Shown here: in pieces, positions 4,883 through 5,639 of the stretch | Numbering within the stretch: position 1 is the stretch's first letter | Layout of the letters: the number at the start of each line of letters is the position of its first letter | NCBI GenBank assembly: GCA_027063585.1 | Contig: JAMORM010000110.1 | Coordinates: 1 to 5,639 of the forward strand | Source: Sulfurimonas sp. | GTDB lineage: Bacteria; Campylobacterota; Campylobacteria; Campylobacterales; Sulfurimonadaceae | Length of the DNA stretch: 5,639 nt | Direction: 5' to 3' | Program-made: the position numbers and the translations under genes | Notes under the pieces: model-generated | Told to the model about the DNA's origin: nothing | The model's database searches: none | What the model saw: the letters and a program-made list of their open reading frames with translations, nothing else

Positions 4883-5639
4883 AACTATTTTCCTTTTTCA
4901 TATTACTTTGGTTTAATCTGTATAGATAAGTGCTTTGTTCATTATTTAATGTTTTCAACCACTTTGCCTCTTCTGCATCACTCATTTTACTTTTCATTTT
5001 TGCAGCTTGTCCGGACTGCAAGGCAGAAGATTTTTTCTTATCTTTTTCCTGCTTTTTCTTAGCTGCTTCTTGTTTTTTATCAGACTTTTGCTTTTTTTTC
5101 TCTTTTTGTTTATTTCTCTCAGCCTGCTGTTTTTGCTTTTCATTTTGCTTTTTGTTGGCATTTTTTTCTTGCTGTTTTTTCTCTTCTTCACTCGGTTTTT
5201 GAGATTTTCTTTGCTGATTCTTTTTATCTTGCTTATTTTGGTCTTTTTTCTTTGAACCTTTTTTATCTTTAGAATCTTTATTATCTTTTTGACTCTGTTG
5301 ATTTTTTTGATTCTGTTTATTCTTCTGGTCTTTGTTACTCTTGTTCTTTTTGTCTTTGTTCTTCTTATTTTTATTTTGTTTCTTATTCTGCTGCTTATTT
5401 TGCTTTTTTTTCTTCAAAGCTTTTTTTACGGCTTCGAGATTTTCTCTTGTATCTTTATCTTTATGCAGTTTTAAAGATTTTTCATACTCTTGTATCGCTT
5501 TTTTCAAATTTGTTTCATCACCCATTTTTGCATAAGCATTTCCCATATTTGCAAAATTTTTCGCACGGGAGAGCTTGTCACTAAAAGTAGCTTTTTCATA
5601 ATTTTTTATTGCTTCTTTGTACTTCCCTTGTTTATACAA
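4866..5639 (-). CDS. batC: BatC-like TPR protein with a long Lys/Gln/Asn linker (5' partial)
   Basis: The reading frame runs off the right edge. Its first visible codon is TTG, which is probably an internal Leu rather than a start, so the 257 residues seen are a C-terminal part. Residues 1-18 (YKQGKYKEAIKNYEKA) and about 26-62 (AKNFANMGNAYAKMG through EYEKSLKLHKDK) are tetratricopeptide repeats, a protein-binding fold. Residues 76-206 are low complexity, almost only Lys, Gln, Asn, Asp, Glu and Ser, and surely disordered. The end (DAEEAKWLKTLNNEQSTYLYRL, 221-242) recalls the short Trp/Leu motif at the C-terminus of BatC proteins. TPRs, a charged linker, this tail and the following batD together support BatC. 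A VWA domain (a BatB-BatC fusion) may lie upstream, out of view. A general TPR protein is the fallback call. Confidence 0.75.
   Translation of the reverse strand: MYKQGKYKEAIKNYEKATFSDKLSRAKNFANMGNAYAKMGDETNLKKAIQEYEKSLKLHKDKDTRENLEAVKKALKKKKQNKQQNKKQNKNKKNKDKKNKSNKDQKNKQNQKNQQSQKDNKDSKDKKGSKKKDQNKQDKKNQQRKSQKPSEEEKKQQEKNANKKQNEKQKQQAERNKQKEKKKQKSDKKQEAAKKKQEKDKKKSSALQSGQAAKMKSKMSDAEEAKWLKTLNNEQSTYLYRLNQSNMKKENSYEKPW
4891..4895 (-). promoter_or_regulatory. Ribosome binding site of batD inside the end of batC
   Basis: The minus strand reads AAGGAAAATAGTTATG. AAGGA ends eight bases before the batD ATG at 4882 and lies within batC codons. With the 17-bp gene overlap, this points to translational coupling of the two genes. 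Confidence 0.65.
5012..5414. repeat. Pyrimidine/purine-skewed low-complexity tract within batC
   Basis: The plus strand here is largely T with some C, and the coding strand is A/G-rich because codons AAA, AAG, CAA, AAT and GAA dominate. It includes two runs of eight T (5092-5099 and 5404-5411) and one of seven (5161-5167). There is no fixed repeat unit; the tract follows from the Lys/Gln/Asn linker. It also produces spurious Phe/Leu-rich open frames on the plus strand. Confidence 0.7.

Noticed and set aside
5012..5414. Possible tandem repeat or CRISPR-like array in the T-rich tract
   Set aside because: There is no constant repeat unit or spacing; the similarity is from biased codon composition only.
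4930..5535. Several Phe/Leu/Cys-rich plus-strand open frames that look like membrane proteins
   Set aside because: They are the complement of the Lys/Gln/Asn linker of batC. AAA, AAG and GAA codons read in reverse give TTT, CTT and TTC, so the apparent membrane helices are an artefact.
5637..5639. TTG at the right edge as a start codon for the TPR protein
   Set aside because: It is the first codon of the window in an open frame, in the middle of a TPR helix, so an internal Leu of a longer protein is far more likely.

Overview
The window looks like an ordinary core stretch of a Campylobacterota (Epsilonproteobacteria) chromosome, most like Sulfurimonas and relatives. The support is AT-rich DNA with Lys/Asn/Ile-heavy proteins, promoters with a good TATAAT box but no clear -35, and bamA and tyrA lying head to head. 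I recall the same bamA/tyrA arrangement in Campylobacter jejuni. The genus is an inference; no rRNA or other marker is present.

Layout from left to right: (1) 3-170, plus strand, the last 55 codons of a gene that may encode a Ppx/GppA-type phosphatase. (2) 167-2428, minus strand, complete bamA, the outer-membrane assembly factor with signal peptide, five POTRA domains and a 16-strand-type barrel ending in Phe. (3) 2429-2606, a very AT-rich divergent promoter region. (4) 2613-3443, plus strand, tyrA, a monofunctional prephenate dehydrogenase. (5) 3440-4882, minus strand, batD, a membrane-anchored periplasmic protein. (6) 4866-5639, minus strand, the C-terminal part of a BatC-like TPR protein with a remarkable Lys/Gln/Asn-only linker; its 5' end is outside the window.

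The genes fall into three unrelated functions: envelope biogenesis (BamA), tyrosine synthesis (TyrA) and the Bat (MoxR/VWA/TPR) module (BatC-BatD), whose 5' members should lie to the right of the window. batC and batD overlap by 17 bp and are probably translationally coupled. Both convergent junctions are packed to the limit: the opposing genes overlap by four bases that form a palindrome (TTAA at 167-170, CTAG at 3440-3443) and supply both stop codons, and each palindrome sits in a larger inverted repeat that may act as a transcription terminator.

I see no mobile element, CRISPR array, tRNA, rRNA or sign of horizontal transfer, and no convincing new system. The most unusual items are the BatC linker, the two terminator-like inverted repeats built over shared stops, and a 15-bp palindrome that places opposed TATAAT boxes between bamA and tyrA.
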